A DNA stretch of 64,000 nucleotides from an uncultured Clostridia bacterium (GTDB taxonomy: Bacteria; Bacillota; Clostridia; Oscillospirales; Acutalibacteraceae). The notes under the pieces were generated by a model. It was not told the origin of the DNA. It ran no database searches and worked only from the letters and a program-made list of their open reading frames with translations. The number at the start of each line of letters is the position of its first letter. The stretch's first letter is position 1. Positions 1 through 8,081 of the stretch are shown here, one piece after another. Where the stretch lies: NCBI GenBank assembly GCA_946186665.1, contig CAMHOE010000010.1, positions 1 to 64,000 of the forward strand, read 5' to 3'. The position numbers and the translations under genes are program-made.

Positions 1-28
1 CCTTTTGGGCTGTCCGGTTTTGTTTTTA

Positions 29-58
29 GGGCTGTCTTACTGCGACAGCCCCTTTTTT
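29..58 (+). terminator. Intrinsic terminator of a gene left of the window
   Basis: An 8-bp perfect stem (29-36 with 44-51) with a 7-nt loop is followed by a T-run at 53-58. The T-run is only on the plus strand, so it ends a rightward transcript that begins outside the window. Confidence 0.75.
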
Positions 59-75
59 CACGCATTATTTTTTCA

Positions 76-651
76 TCAAGTATGCTTTAAGTATGCTTTT
101 TTTAGTACAGATATCAGCTTTCTGAATATAACAAACAATAGATACCCAATCACTGCACCAATCGTATTTAGTATCAGATCGTCAATATCTGAGGTCCTGT
201 CAAGTGGAAGCTGTACGGTCTCGATCACCAGTGAAATATAGAAGCCCATCAGTGCAGTGTGCATCAGATCTTTACCGAAGAGGTATTTCAGGAATATTCC
301 TATTGGAACAAACACACCAATGTTCCCGAGAATATTGAACATGAATTCTCCGTAGGTGTCGTCGTTTTCATTCATACTGCGGATCTGATTTATTATGATA
401 TCAAATGGTATCAGTCGTATTTCATTTTGTCCGCTGTTTACAACAAATGTTTGTGTGAATAACAGAATAAGATAAATTACAAACCCGAACAATACAAATT
501 CATGTTCGGGTCTTATTTTGTCAGCAAGGTTATTTTTAATTTTGCATTCAAGAAAAAGCAGACGTGCAAGTATATATATTGGGATGATTTGAAATACATA
601 TACAAGACCGTCTGTCAGGAATGAGTATGCAAATTTTATGATATGGTTCAT
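76..651 (-). CDS. VanZ-like membrane protein
   Basis: This 191-residue protein has about four to five hydrophobic segments. Its C-terminal half fits the VanZ-like family: an N-rich stretch with NILGNIGVFVPIGIFLKYLF, then the region around SLVIETVQL and a DIDDLILNTIGAVIGY motif, where VanZ-like proteins have conserved acidic and Asn residues between helices. VanZ itself gives teicoplanin resistance, but most chromosomal relatives have no assigned function and no van genes are seen here. The start codon overlaps the whiA stop by 4 nt (ATGA), so it is probably translated from the whiA transcript. The family call is fairly firm; the function is unknown. Confidence 0.75.
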   Translation of the reverse strand: MNHIIKFAYSFLTDGLVYVFQIIPIYILARLLFLECKIKNNLADKIRPEHEFVLFGFVIYLILLFTQTFVVNSGQNEIRLIPFDIIINQIRSMNENDDTYGEFMFNILGNIGVFVPIGIFLKYLFGKDLMHTALMGFYISLVIETVQLPLDRTSDIDDLILNTIGAVIGYLLFVIFRKLISVLKKAYLKHT

Positions 652-1574
652 TTTTCTCTCAGTCCCTCAGCTATTTCCATAATACGCTGCAAGCGGTGGT
701 TTACTCCTGAACGGCTTATCGGGGCAGAAAGCGCTTCACCAAGCTCACGAAGATTGTATTCCGGATTGTCAATACGAAGCTGCGCAAGCTCTCTCAATTC
801 GTCCGGCAGACTTTCAAGTCCCTGTTTAGTTTTGATAAGCTCGATTGCACGAAGCTGTTTTGCTGAGGCGTTGGCAGTTTTCTTTATGTTTGCAGTTTCA
901 GAGTTGATACGGCGGTTCACTCTGTTGCGGACAGACTTAACCATCTTATTCTGTATAATATCTAAAACTGACATTGGCGCGCCTATATATGTCAGCATAT
1001 CTTCAATGTTTTCACTGCCCTTGATATATATAACGTAGCTTCCTTTGCGGTTAATAATATGCGGTTCAGCATTCAGCTCGTTGATCTCTGAAATCAGCTT
1101 TTGCAGGTCATCTGCAAGCTTCTTGTGCGGTACGACAAATTCCAGATGATAGTCCTTCTCCGGAGATGTAACATTACCGCAAACCATAAAGGCTCCTCTC
1201 AGGAAAAACGGCAGACATTCATCACCGTCAATATTGCCGCGGTTTATCCTCAAGCTTGGTTGGTCTTTGCTGTGACCGAAATATTCAAATATCTGCTGAC
1301 AGACGTTTTTGTCCGGAACAGAGAGCGTAAACACACTGTTTTCGCCTCTGCGCCTTGTAAGCTTCACGCTCAGCTCAACGATCGTCCCGGTCAAGGCGGA
1401 TACAGTCTCGGAGTATGTCATCGCAACGGGACGTGACTCTGTAGTGCAGCTTATAGCAGATGTACCGAACATTCTTGAAAACAATACCATTCCATAAGTA
1501 AGCGCATTTTTTTGTTCAATGCTTTGTATCTTTGAAGCGCATAGTTCCTCTTTTGTATCTTTGCAAAACGACAT
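648..1574 (-). CDS. whiA: DNA-binding protein WhiA
   Basis: WhiA is a LAGLIDADG-derived protein with a C-terminal helix-turn-helix. It regulates sporulation genes in actinobacteria and affects chromosome segregation and division in Firmicutes. At 308 residues it has the usual length. It starts with the typical SFCKDTKEEL sequence, has the LAGLIDADG-like middle, and ends in the strongly conserved helix-turn-helix region (LRELGEALSAPISRSGVNHR). A ribosome site (AGGTGATAAT) precedes the ATG. It follows rapZ by 36 nt in the hprK-murB-rapZ-whiA order; the rapZ-whiA pairing is conserved in Firmicutes. Confidence 0.95.
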   Translation of the reverse strand: MSFCKDTKEELCASKIQSIEQKNALTYGMVLFSRMFGTSAISCTTESRPVAMTYSETVSALTGTIVELSVKLTRRRGENSVFTLSVPDKNVCQQIFEYFGHSKDQPSLRINRGNIDGDECLPFFLRGAFMVCGNVTSPEKDYHLEFVVPHKKLADDLQKLISEINELNAEPHIINRKGSYVIYIKGSENIEDMLTYIGAPMSVLDIIQNKMVKSVRNRVNRRINSETANIKKTANASAKQLRAIELIKTKQGLESLPDELRELAQLRIDNPEYNLRELGEALSAPISRSGVNHRLQRIMEIAEGLREK

Positions 1575-1610
1575 ATTATCACCTGTATCGGTTCTCTGTA
1601 TTTGAAAAAG

Positions 1611-2474
1611 TCAGCCTTTGGCTATATCCCTGTGGTGTACGATAGCCCTTTGACCTGCTTCCAGAATATGCTTATAAAGAACTCTCGTGAGAGTTACGGA
1701 ACGATGCTTTCCTCCGGTGCAGCCTATGGCTATAACAAGCTGACTTTTGCCTTCCGACAGATAAAGCGGAAGTGAGTAATCCACAAGTGACAGCATTCTT
1801 TCAGCATAGCCCTTAGTCTGGTCGAATTTCATGACATAGTCATATACACAATCCTCAAGACCGGTATGATGCTTCAGTTCCGGAATGTAAAACGGATTTG
1901 GCAGACAGCGAACGTCAAACACAAGATCAGCCTCTGAGGGAATACCGAACTTGAAGCCAAAGGACAGGCAGGTAACAGTCATACCCAAAGCAGCATTTCC
2001 CAAAAATAAAGATGATATTCTTTCCCTGAGCTGTGTCTGGGAAAGGAGAGAGGTGTCAATAACATAATCCGCACGAGCTTTTACCTGCATGAGAAGCTCA
2101 CGTTCAAGGTGAACAGCATTTTCTGTAGAACCCTTGCTTACATCACTGAGAGGATGCTTTCTTCTTGTTTCCTTAAAGCGGCGTAAAAGTACGTCATCCC
2201 TTGCGTCAAGAAACAGTATTTTATATTCTTTGTTTTCCGATTTGATCTTGTCGAGAGCAGCAAACAGGTCATCAAATACATCGCCTGCTCTGACATCTGT
2301 CACTACGGCGATTTTTTTCATGTGCTCATCCGAAGATTTTTCGCAAAGCTCATAGAATGTAGGCAGCAGCATAGGCGGAATATTATCAACACAATAGTAT
2401 CCTATGTCCTCCATATTTTTCATAGCCACTGACTTACCTGCTCCTGACAGTCCAGTAATAATAATAAACTCCAT
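1611..2474 (-). CDS. rapZ: RNase adapter / nucleotide-binding protein RapZ (YvcJ)
   Basis: This P-loop protein of the RapZ/YvcJ family has 287 residues, the family norm. Walker A (GLSGAGKS) lies at residues 8-15, and DNIPP and VTDVR follow at the expected positions. The C-terminal half holds CLSFGFKFGIP, DVRCLPNPF and IGCTGGKHRSV, all family signatures. In E. coli RapZ guides RNase E to the GlmZ sRNA; in B. subtilis YvcJ hydrolyses nucleotides and affects competence. The role here is inferred to be cell-envelope or carbon linked because it sits between murB and whiA. The ribosome site is modest (TTGGGGATTA before ATG). Confidence 0.95.
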   Translation of the reverse strand: MEFIIITGLSGAGKSVAMKNMEDIGYYCVDNIPPMLLPTFYELCEKSSDEHMKKIAVVTDVRAGDVFDDLFAALDKIKSENKEYKILFLDARDDVLLRRFKETRRKHPLSDVSKGSTENAVHLERELLMQVKARADYVIDTSLLSQTQLRERISSLFLGNAALGMTVTCLSFGFKFGIPSEADLVFDVRCLPNPFYIPELKHHTGLEDCVYDYVMKFDQTKGYAERMLSLVDYSLPLYLSEGKSQLVIAIGCTGGKHRSVTLTRVLYKHILEAGQRAIVHHRDIAKG

Positions 2475-2623
2475 TAATCCCCAACTCCAAGCTGCCGTAA
2501 AACGGCATTTTAGCCTAAGAAACCGCTGAGCCGGATGGTATCTTACGGTTCAGCATTTTCCGATTATATGATATCCGTTTACACCGGCGAGCCGCCGCCG
2601 GATATATCCGGACCTTTTGTATG
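2475..2623 (-). other. Structured spacer between murB and rapZ
   Basis: No gene is visible. Read on the minus strand it holds a palindrome (CCGGATATATCCGG), a hairpin between GCTGA and TCAGC arms, and a small GCCGTTTTACGGC hairpin just before rapZ. None has a good T-run. They could be processing or attenuation structures. Confidence 0.35.
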
Positions 2624-3538
2624 TTAATCAGTACGGCCGATAAATTTTACTTCACAGCACAGATCAACATTTTTTTCGTCCTTTACGACCTTCTGTATAT
2701 GACCTATAAGATCAAGCACATCTTTGGCACTTGCGCCGTTGTCATTTACGATAAAGCCCGAATGCTTCGGACTGACTTGCGCTCCACCTACAGTATAGCC
2801 CTTAAGTCCGCATTCTTCTATAAGAGCAGCCGCATAGTAACCTTCCGGACGTTTGAATACACTTCCTGCGCTGGGATGATTTATAGGCTGTTTGGTTTTG
2901 CGTCGTTCCATAAGCTCCTGCATACGGTCGTTGATCTTATCCTGCGGCTTCGGAGTCAGCTTGAAAGAAGCGTTGAGGATAATATTCTCAGTGTCTGTAA
3001 AAACACTATGACGGTATGCAAAATCCAGCTCATCCGCTTTATAGCGTTTAATATTTCCGTCCTTATCCATATAGTCGGCAGCAATGGCAGTATCCTTGAT
3101 CTCACCGTTATATGCGCCGGCATTCATATATATTGCTCCGCCGACTGAACCGGGAATACCCCATGCAAACTCCAGACCGCCCAAAGACATATTTCTTGCG
3201 AAAACGCAAAGTCGTGCAAGGGTGGATCCTGCACCGCATCTGATAATATTATCGTCCGAGAGTGTTATCTCGTTGAACTCGCCGCTGAGTTTGATAACAA
3301 GACCCTCGATACCTTTATCAGACACAAGAAGGTTCGATCCAAGACCGAGTATAAAATATGGTACATTATGTTCCTTGCAAAGCAGAATTATATTTCTGAG
3401 TGAGCGGATATCCCTGACCTCACACAGACAATCTGCGGCCCCTCCGATACGGAAGCTTGTATGGCTTTTCATGGGCTCATTCAGAAAAACCTCAGTGTTC
3501 TCTTTTTTAATAATATCAATAAAACTCTTTTCTATCAT
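2624..3538 (-). CDS. murB: UDP-N-acetylenolpyruvoylglucosamine reductase
   Basis: MurB reduces UDP-GlcNAc-enolpyruvate to UDP-MurNAc with NADPH and FAD, the second committed step of peptidoglycan precursor synthesis. The FAD-binding half shows TSFRIGGAADCL and the LGLGSNLLVSD loop. The catalytic region has AGAYNGEI and the PSAGSVFKRPEGYYAAALIE motif with the catalytic Ser. It ends with HSGFIVNDNGASAKDVL. Architecture and length (304 residues from the chosen start) fit type II MurB. An in-frame ATG 21 nt upstream exists, but GAGG lies 6 nt before the ATG at 3538, so the shorter start is preferred. Confidence 0.95.
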   Translation of the reverse strand: MIEKSFIDIIKKENTEVFLNEPMKSHTSFRIGGAADCLCEVRDIRSLRNIILLCKEHNVPYFILGLGSNLLVSDKGIEGLVIKLSGEFNEITLSDDNIIRCGAGSTLARLCVFARNMSLGGLEFAWGIPGSVGGAIYMNAGAYNGEIKDTAIAADYMDKDGNIKRYKADELDFAYRHSVFTDTENIILNASFKLTPKPQDKINDRMQELMERRKTKQPINHPSAGSVFKRPEGYYAAALIEECGLKGYTVGGAQVSPKHSGFIVNDNGASAKDVLDLIGHIQKVVKDEKNVDLCCEVKFIGRTD

Positions 3539-3688
3539 ATAAACCTCATAACTGCACATCAGAAAGACTTTGACAGCGATACAGAAATCAATCTGCTGTG
3601 CTTATAATTACTGTGGTATAGCAAATTTTCTTTTGTAAAAACGTTCATAGCTGTGATAAAGCTATGAATGCCTTAGGGAATGGCGCAC

Positions 3689-4651
3689 TCAGAAAGTAAT
3701 AGTCTTGATAGCACCCTCTTCTTCTTCAGGAAGCTCAAGCCCAAGAAGTCCGAAAAGCTCACGCGCAGCATTATAACCCATTTTGCGCTGACGATTGTTC
3801 ATAGCAGCGACTTCGATTATTACAGCAAGGTTTCTGCCGGGCTTTACGGGAATTGTAAGTATAGGCAGCTGATTGCCCAGTATCTCAGTCATTTCGTTGC
3901 TCATGCCCATTCTGTCATACACCTTTTTGTTATCCCATTGTTCAAGGTTTATGACCATGTCTATTTTTTCGCTGAGCTTAACAGAACCCATACCGAAAAG
4001 ACGTCTTGCATTTATAATGCCTATGCCTCTTAGCTCTATGAAATGACGTATATTTGCAGGAGATGATCCGATAAGCTGTTTATTTGAGATACGTCTTATT
4101 TCCACTGCGTCATCCGCAATAAGACGATGACCTCTTTTAACAAGCTCAATAGCTGTCTCACTTTTACCTACGCCGCTGTCGCCCACAATCATAAGTCCTT
4201 CACCATAGACCTCCACAAGAACACCATGTCTTGTCACTCTCGGTGCAAGCTCAGTGTTGAGAAGTGATATAAGTGATGCTGAAAGTACAGACGTAGTTTC
4301 TCCTGAGCGCAGAACAGGTATTTTATATTTTTCTGCTGCTGACATAAGCTCGCCGTAGGGGATTATGTTTCTTGTGACAATAATAGCAGGGGGCTGAAGT
4401 GCAAAGAGCCTTTCAATAACATGGAAACGCTGTTCAGTGCTGAAACGGTTAAGGTAGCTGTTTTCGGTATTGCCGAAGATCATCATTCTTGAATTATCAA
4501 AGAAGTCAAGAAAGCCTGTCAGCTCCAGACCGGGACGGGTTATATCACGGGAAACGATTTTTATATTTTCTGGATCCTCCGGCATATAGGCAACTTCAAG
4601 GTCTATTTCCTTTATGATTTTTGCCAAAGTCACGGAAAATTTTGATTCCAT
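3689..4651 (-). CDS. hprK: HPr kinase/phosphorylase
   Basis: HprK phosphorylates and dephosphorylates Ser46 of HPr, the key switch of carbon catabolite repression in Firmicutes. Residues 157-164 are Walker A (GDSGVGKS), His142 is in the conserved RHGVLVEVYG segment, and the HPrK signature around ELRGIGIINARRLFG is at 207-220. The 320-residue length is normal. GGAGGTG precedes the ATG. It heads the leftward hprK-murB-rapZ-whiA cluster, with 150 nt before murB. Confidence 0.97.
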   Translation of the reverse strand: MESKFSVTLAKIIKEIDLEVAYMPEDPENIKIVSRDITRPGLELTGFLDFFDNSRMMIFGNTENSYLNRFSTEQRFHVIERLFALQPPAIIVTRNIIPYGELMSAAEKYKIPVLRSGETTSVLSASLISLLNTELAPRVTRHGVLVEVYGEGLMIVGDSGVGKSETAIELVKRGHRLIADDAVEIRRISNKQLIGSSPANIRHFIELRGIGIINARRLFGMGSVKLSEKIDMVINLEQWDNKKVYDRMGMSNEMTEILGNQLPILTIPVKPGRNLAVIIEVAAMNNRQRKMGYNAARELFGLLGLELPEEEEGAIKTITF

Positions 4652-4911
4652 TTATTACACCTCCGATTATCTTTTGTTTATCTGAAAACACTCTTATATC
4701 ATTATATACTATTTCAATATATTTTTAAAGCCCTTTTAAAAGAAAACTTGGCAGAAAACTAAAGTTTCCCCATTGCTCCTACTGACACTTTTTATTTAGA
4801 GTTTTATGTATGATATGTAAAAAAATCGGAAAGATAATATAGAACCTGAAAAAGCGAGGAAACAGATTGAAACAGATAGCAATACTAATGGAACTATGGA
4901 GGTATTACAAA

Positions 4912-5091
4912 ATGGCAAAGAACACCGGTAATATTATTAAAGGTATGGGTGCAGGACTTGTGGCAGGTGTAATGCTTGGCGTTGCAGGAGCTGCCATGAT
5001 GAAGGATAACAAAAAAGCAAAGAATAAGGCAAACAAGGCACTCTGTGCTGTTGAGAGCTTTATCGATAACGTACAGGATATGTTCAAATAA
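4912..5091 (+). CDS. Small YtxH-like membrane protein
   Basis: This 59-residue protein has one glycine/alanine-rich hydrophobic segment (GMGAGLVAGVMLGVAGAAMM) followed by a Lys/Asn-rich cytoplasmic stretch and an amphipathic tail. That layout resembles the YtxH/gas-vesicle-like small proteins of Firmicutes. A longer in-frame start lies 45 nt upstream, but GGAGG 7 nt before the ATG at 4912 decides the start. It is monocistronic, with a terminator 31 nt downstream. No function can be assigned. Confidence 0.7.
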   Translation: MAKNTGNIIKGMGAGLVAGVMLGVAGAAMMKDNKKAKNKANKALCAVESFIDNVQDMFK

Positions 5092-5122
5092 GCTCGTGAA
5101 ATATAAATGTTTTCATTCAAAG

Positions 5123-5162
5123 CACCAGACGATTCGGATAAGCCGGAAAGTCCGGTGTTTTT
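5123..5162 (+). terminator. Terminator of the small membrane protein gene
   Basis: CACCAGAC (5123-5130) pairs with GTCCGGTG (5150-5157) with one mismatch, and a T-run follows directly. Confidence 0.65.
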
Positions 5163-5321
5163 GTATTCTGAATGAAGTCTGTATGGCGCTGCCTAAGTGA
5201 TTAATTTTAGTGGGAAAAAATATTATCCGGACTGTACAGGCGCATAAAGTTGAGTTGGCGAAAAAACTTTTATGTTCGGAAAAAAACAGCCGAAACAGCA
5301 GACTTTGCGCAAAATAAACTA

Positions 5322-5350
5322 TTGACAAAAGCGTAGAAATATGATAAAGT
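5322..5350 (+). promoter_or_regulatory. Promoter of the rpmG-secE-nusG-rplK-rplA operon
   Basis: TTGACA (5322-5327), a 17-nt spacer and TAAAGT (5345-5350) stand 83 nt before rpmG. Confidence 0.75.
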
Positions 5351-5356
5351 ATAAGT

Positions 5357-5380
5357 ACCTCATTGGAGGTTGTTTTTTTT
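5357..5380 (+). promoter_or_regulatory. Short hairpin plus T-run in the rpmG leader
   Basis: ACCTC (5357-5361) pairs with GAGGT (5366-5370) around a 4-nt loop and is followed by eight T at 5373-5380. It lies immediately at or after the expected transcription start. It looks like a minimal terminator or attenuator; its function is not established. Confidence 0.4.
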
Positions 5381-5432
5381 GTGCCTTTTTTGAGGGAGGC
5401 TAAATTATTCCGAAAAACCGGGAGGTGCCGTC

Positions 5433-5582
5433 ATGAGAGTAAAAGTAACACTAGCCTGCACAGAGTGCAAACAGCGCAACTACAACACAATGAAAAACAA
5501 GAAGAACGATCCGGATAGGCTTGAGATGAACAAGTATTGCAGATTCTGCAAGAAACATACTCTGCACAAGGAAACGAAGTAA
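5433..5582 (+). CDS. rpmG: 50S ribosomal protein L33
   Basis: This 49-residue protein begins [17 protein letters not shown] and has two CxxC pairs (CTEC near 9-12 and CRFC near 36-39), so it is the zinc-binding form of L33. It ends in the usual [17 protein letters not shown] precedes the ATG. The rpmG-secE-nusG order is standard in Firmicutes. Confidence 0.95.
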   Translation: MRVKVTLACTECKQRNYNTMKNKKNDPDRLEMNKYCRFCKKHTLHKETK

Positions 5583-5599
5583 GAGGACGGAGGTACACT

Positions 5600-5875
5600 A
5601 TGGCAAAAGAGAAATCGCCAAAAGAAAAGGCGCCAAAAGAAAAATCGCCTAAAAAAGCGGCTAATAAAAAGCCGAATGTTTTTAAGCGAATTGGCAACTA
5701 CTTCCGTGAAGTCATCAGCGAGATCAAGAAGATCGTTTGGCCTACACCAAAGGCAACATTCAAGAACACGGGTGTCGTGCTTTTGTCTATGCTTATTGTA
5801 GGACTTGTCATTTTCGGCGTGGATTCCGGATTATATTACCTTTTCGGTCTTATAATGAATCTTGCCGGAAACTGA
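5600..5875 (+). CDS. secE: Preprotein translocase subunit SecE
   Basis: SecE is the essential small subunit of the SecYEG translocon. The N-terminal 30 residues are almost pure Lys/Pro/Glu (repeated KEKSPK). They are followed by the conserved amphipathic helix YFREVISEIKKIVWPTPK and one transmembrane helix (VVLLSMLIVGLVIFGV). GGAGG before the ATG at 5600 decides the start over an upstream in-frame ATG inside rpmG. The gene lies 17 nt after rpmG. Confidence 0.95.
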   Translation: MAKEKSPKEKAPKEKSPKKAANKKPNVFKRIGNYFREVISEIKKIVWPTPKATFKNTGVVLLSMLIVGLVIFGVDSGLYYLFGLIMNLAGN

Positions 5876-5978
5876 GTAAGTAAGGCATTGCCGGACTCCG
5901 TATATAGCTGAAAGCAGCGCGTTGACGGAGAAAAGCGTATGTCAGCTTGCAGACACAAAACATTCGGAGGAGATACCT

Positions 5979-6503
5979 ATGCCGGAAAATGAAGCAAGAT
6001 GGTACGTTGTCCATACATATTCAGGATATGAAAACAAGGTCGCATCGAATCTTGCAACAACTGTTGAGAACAGGGGTCTGAAGGACTTGATCCAGGAGAT
6101 ACGTGTTCCTACGGAAAGAGTTACCGAGATCAAGGATAATAAGACCAAAGAGGTAGAGCGAAAAATTTTCCCCGGATATGTTATCGTGAAAATGATAATG
6201 AACGACGAGTCCTGGTATGTCGTGCGTAATATACGAGGATGTACCGGTTTTGTCGGACCAAGTTCGAAGCCTGTTCCGCTATCCGACGAAGAGGTTCTTC
6301 GACTTGGTGTTGAAACAAGATCTGTAGAGATCGAGTATAAAGAGGGCGACAGCGTCCGTATTATCGATGGCCCCTTCGAGGATTCGATCGGTGTTGTGGA
6401 TAGTATCGATCTCCAGAACAACTGCGTTCGTGTCATGATACAAATGTTCGGACGTGAAACTCCTGTGGAGCTTGAACTGAGTGAAGTTGAGCCGCTGGAG
6501 TAA
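5979..6503 (+). CDS. nusG: Transcription termination/antitermination protein NusG
   Basis: NusG binds RNA polymerase and links it to termination factors or the ribosome. The NGN domain starts ARWYVVHTYSGYENKV and contains the conserved KIFPGYVIVKM and WYVVRNIRGCTGFVG. The KOW motif follows at VRIIDGPFEDSIGVVDSI. The 174-residue length fits. The chosen ATG follows GGAGGAGATACCT; an earlier in-frame ATG would add 19 residues without a good ribosome site. Confidence 0.96.
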   Translation: MPENEARWYVVHTYSGYENKVASNLATTVENRGLKDLIQEIRVPTERVTEIKDNKTKEVERKIFPGYVIVKMIMNDESWYVVRNIRGCTGFVGPSSKPVPLSDEEVLRLGVETRSVEIEYKEGDSVRIIDGPFEDSIGVVDSIDLQNNCVRVMIQMFGRETPVELELSEVEPLE

Positions 6504-6580
6504 TGTCATATCTTGTGCGTTTGCATTAAAAAATGTGACTGTATAACGATATGAAAACTGCCGGGATGACCGGTACAAAG

Positions 6581-6664
6581 CTCCCTGAAAGTCCCTGAGA
6601 AAGGGAGAGGGAGTGTTACAAGCTGATAACGGATAATATCCGTTGTTATTGAGGGATTTTTCCC
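6581..6664 (+). promoter_or_regulatory. Three consecutive hairpins between nusG and rplK
   Basis: CTCCCT (6581-6586) pairs with AGGGAG (6608-6613), with TCCCT/AGGGA nested inside. AACGGAT and ATCCGTT arms form a second hairpin near 6629-6645. GAGGGA-TTTT-TCCCT forms a third at 6651-6665. They could be processing sites or part of an r-protein leader. Confidence 0.5.
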
Positions 6665-6711
6665 TCGTGGGAGGAAGCGAAAATTTAACATCGCTCCGCA
6701 ATTTACCACGA
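6665..6711 (+). promoter_or_regulatory. Predicted L1-binding leader structure before rplK
   Basis: TCGTGG (6665-6670) pairs with CCACGA (6706-6711). An inner helix joins 6673-6680 with 6691-6697, leaving the 3'-side asymmetric GCAATTTA strand. The strands GTGGGAGG and TTTACCAC resemble the two sides of the 23S rRNA helix 76-78 L1 stalk. L1 is known to repress the rplK-rplA operon by binding an rRNA-like mRNA site, so this is a likely feedback site; it lies 20 nt before rplK. Confidence 0.7.
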
Positions 6712-6731
6712 ATTTTGGAGGTGCAATTAAA

Positions 6732-7157
6732 ATGGCTCAGAAGGTAACAGGCTTTATAAAGCTTCAGATACCTGCCGGCAAGGCAACCCCGGCACCGCCT
6801 GTAGGTCCTGCACTTGGACAGCACGGTGTCAACATTATGGCTTTTACAAAGGAATTTAACGAGCGTACAAAGAATGATGCAGGTCTTATTATTCCTGTAG
6901 TTATCACAGTATATGCAGACCGTTCATTTACCTTTGTTACAAAGACTCCGCCTGCTGCAGTACTTATCAAGAAGGCTTGCGGAATCGAGACGGCTTCGGG
7001 TGAACCTAACAAGAAGAAGGTTGCCAAGATTACCCGTGAACAGGTACAGAAGATCGCCGAGCAGAAAATGCCCGACCTCAATGCAGCAAGCATTGAAGCA
7101 GCATGCAGCATGATCGCAGGTACAGCAAGAAGCATGGGTGTCGAAGTCGTAGATTGA
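6732..7157 (+). CDS. rplK: 50S ribosomal protein L11
   Basis: L11 shapes the GTPase-associated centre of the 50S subunit and is needed for RelA-type signalling. The protein is 141 residues, the normal length. It shows [20 protein letters not shown] and the [14 protein letters not shown] segment at the N-terminus, and [13 protein letters not shown] plus [10 protein letters not shown] at the C-terminus. GGAGGTG precedes the ATG. Confidence 0.97.
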   Translation: MAQKVTGFIKLQIPAGKATPAPPVGPALGQHGVNIMAFTKEFNERTKNDAGLIIPVVITVYADRSFTFVTKTPPAAVLIKKACGIETASGEPNKKKVAKITREQVQKIAEQKMPDLNAASIEAACSMIAGTARSMGVEVVD

Positions 7158-7168
7158 TCAGAGACCCG

Positions 7169-7200
7169 AGTGGGAGGAAATAAACTCCGATTTTACCACT
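7169..7200 (+). promoter_or_regulatory. Second L1-binding-like hairpin, between rplK and rplA
   Basis: AGTGG (7169-7173) pairs with CCACT (7196-7200), and GGAG (7173-7176) can pair with CTCC (7185-7188), leaving the 3'-side strand GATTTTA unpaired. It repeats the pattern seen before rplK in a smaller form and ends 18 nt before rplA. Confidence 0.65.
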
Positions 7201-7218
7201 GAATAGGGAGGAAAACCA

Positions 7219-7920
7219 ATGAAACACGGTAAAAAATATGTTGATGCCGCAAAGCTCATCGACAAGACAAAAGCTTACGATACAAAGGAAGCAGTTGACG
7301 TATGCCTGAAAACAGCTACGGCAAAGTTTGACGAAACAGTAGAGCTTCATGTAAAGCTGGGCGTTGACTCACGTCACGCTGATCAGCAGGTAAGAGGCGC
7401 TATCGTTCTTCCTAACGGAACAGGTAAGCAGGTAAGAGTTCTTGCAATATGCAAGGGCGACAACATCCAGAAGGCTCAGGAAGCTGGCGCAGAGTATGTA
7501 GGCGCTGAAGAGTTTACTCAGAAGATCCAGAGCGAGGGTTGGATGGACTTTGACGTACTTATCACAACACCCGACATGATGGGTCTTGTTGGACGTCTTG
7601 GTAAGGTTCTTGGTCCGAGAGGACTTATGCCTAACCCGAAGGCAGGTACTGTAACACCTGATATCGCAAAGGCTATTAAAGAAGCTAAAGCAGGTAAGAT
7701 TGAATACCGTCTTGACAAAACAAATATCATTCACTGCCCCATCGGCAAGGTATCATTTGGTACTGATAAGATCACAGAAAACTTCGATGCACTTATCGGC
7801 GCTATCATCAAGGCTAAGCCTGCTGCTGCAAAGGGACAGTACATTAAATCATGTGCCGTTACAACAACAATGGGTCCCTCAGTAAGGATCAACCCGTCAA
7901 AGATCAACGGTGCAGTCTGA
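7219..7920 (+). CDS. rplA: 50S ribosomal protein L1
   Basis: L1 forms the mobile stalk near the E site and represses its own operon. The 233-residue protein has the family landmarks: [23 protein letters not shown] split by the usual loop, VLPNGTGK, the [12 protein letters not shown] signature, and the [20 protein letters not shown] region. It is the last gene of the operon: two terminators follow and no rplJ-rplL pair is present. Confidence 0.97.
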   Translation: MKHGKKYVDAAKLIDKTKAYDTKEAVDVCLKTATAKFDETVELHVKLGVDSRHADQQVRGAIVLPNGTGKQVRVLAICKGDNIQKAQEAGAEYVGAEEFTQKIQSEGWMDFDVLITTPDMMGLVGRLGKVLGPRGLMPNPKAGTVTPDIAKAIKEAKAGKIEYRLDKTNIIHCPIGKVSFGTDKITENFDALIGAIIKAKPAAAKGQYIKSCAVTTTMGPSVRINPSKINGAV

Positions 7921-7951
7921 TTGAGTTATCTCAATTTCTGAACGAATTGTT

Positions 7952-7990
7952 AACAGCTCGTATGTCTTTATGACATAACGGGCTGTTTTT
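7952..7990 (+). terminator. Terminator 1 after rplA
   Basis: A long imperfect stem pairs AACAGCTCGTATGTC with the segment from GACATA to GCTGTT, followed by a T-run at 7986-7990. Confidence 0.8.
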
Positions 7991-8004
7991 ATTATATAAC
8001 AATA

Positions 8005-8051
8005 GACACAGGTAAGTATCCGCTGCGTGGATGTTACCTGTGTCTTTTCTT
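8005..8051 (+). terminator. Terminator 2 after rplA, possibly serving both strands
   Basis: An 11-bp perfect stem (8005-8015 with 8034-8044) is followed by TTTTCTTTT. It may also help end the convergent NYN gene, though its minus-strand T-run is weak. Confidence 0.7.
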
Positions 8052-8081
8052 TTGGAAATCGGTTATTTATTAAATTGATCG

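Noticed and set aside
76..651. Vancomycin/teicoplanin resistance gene
   Set aside because: Only VanZ-like family resemblance; no vanHAX or regulators are present.
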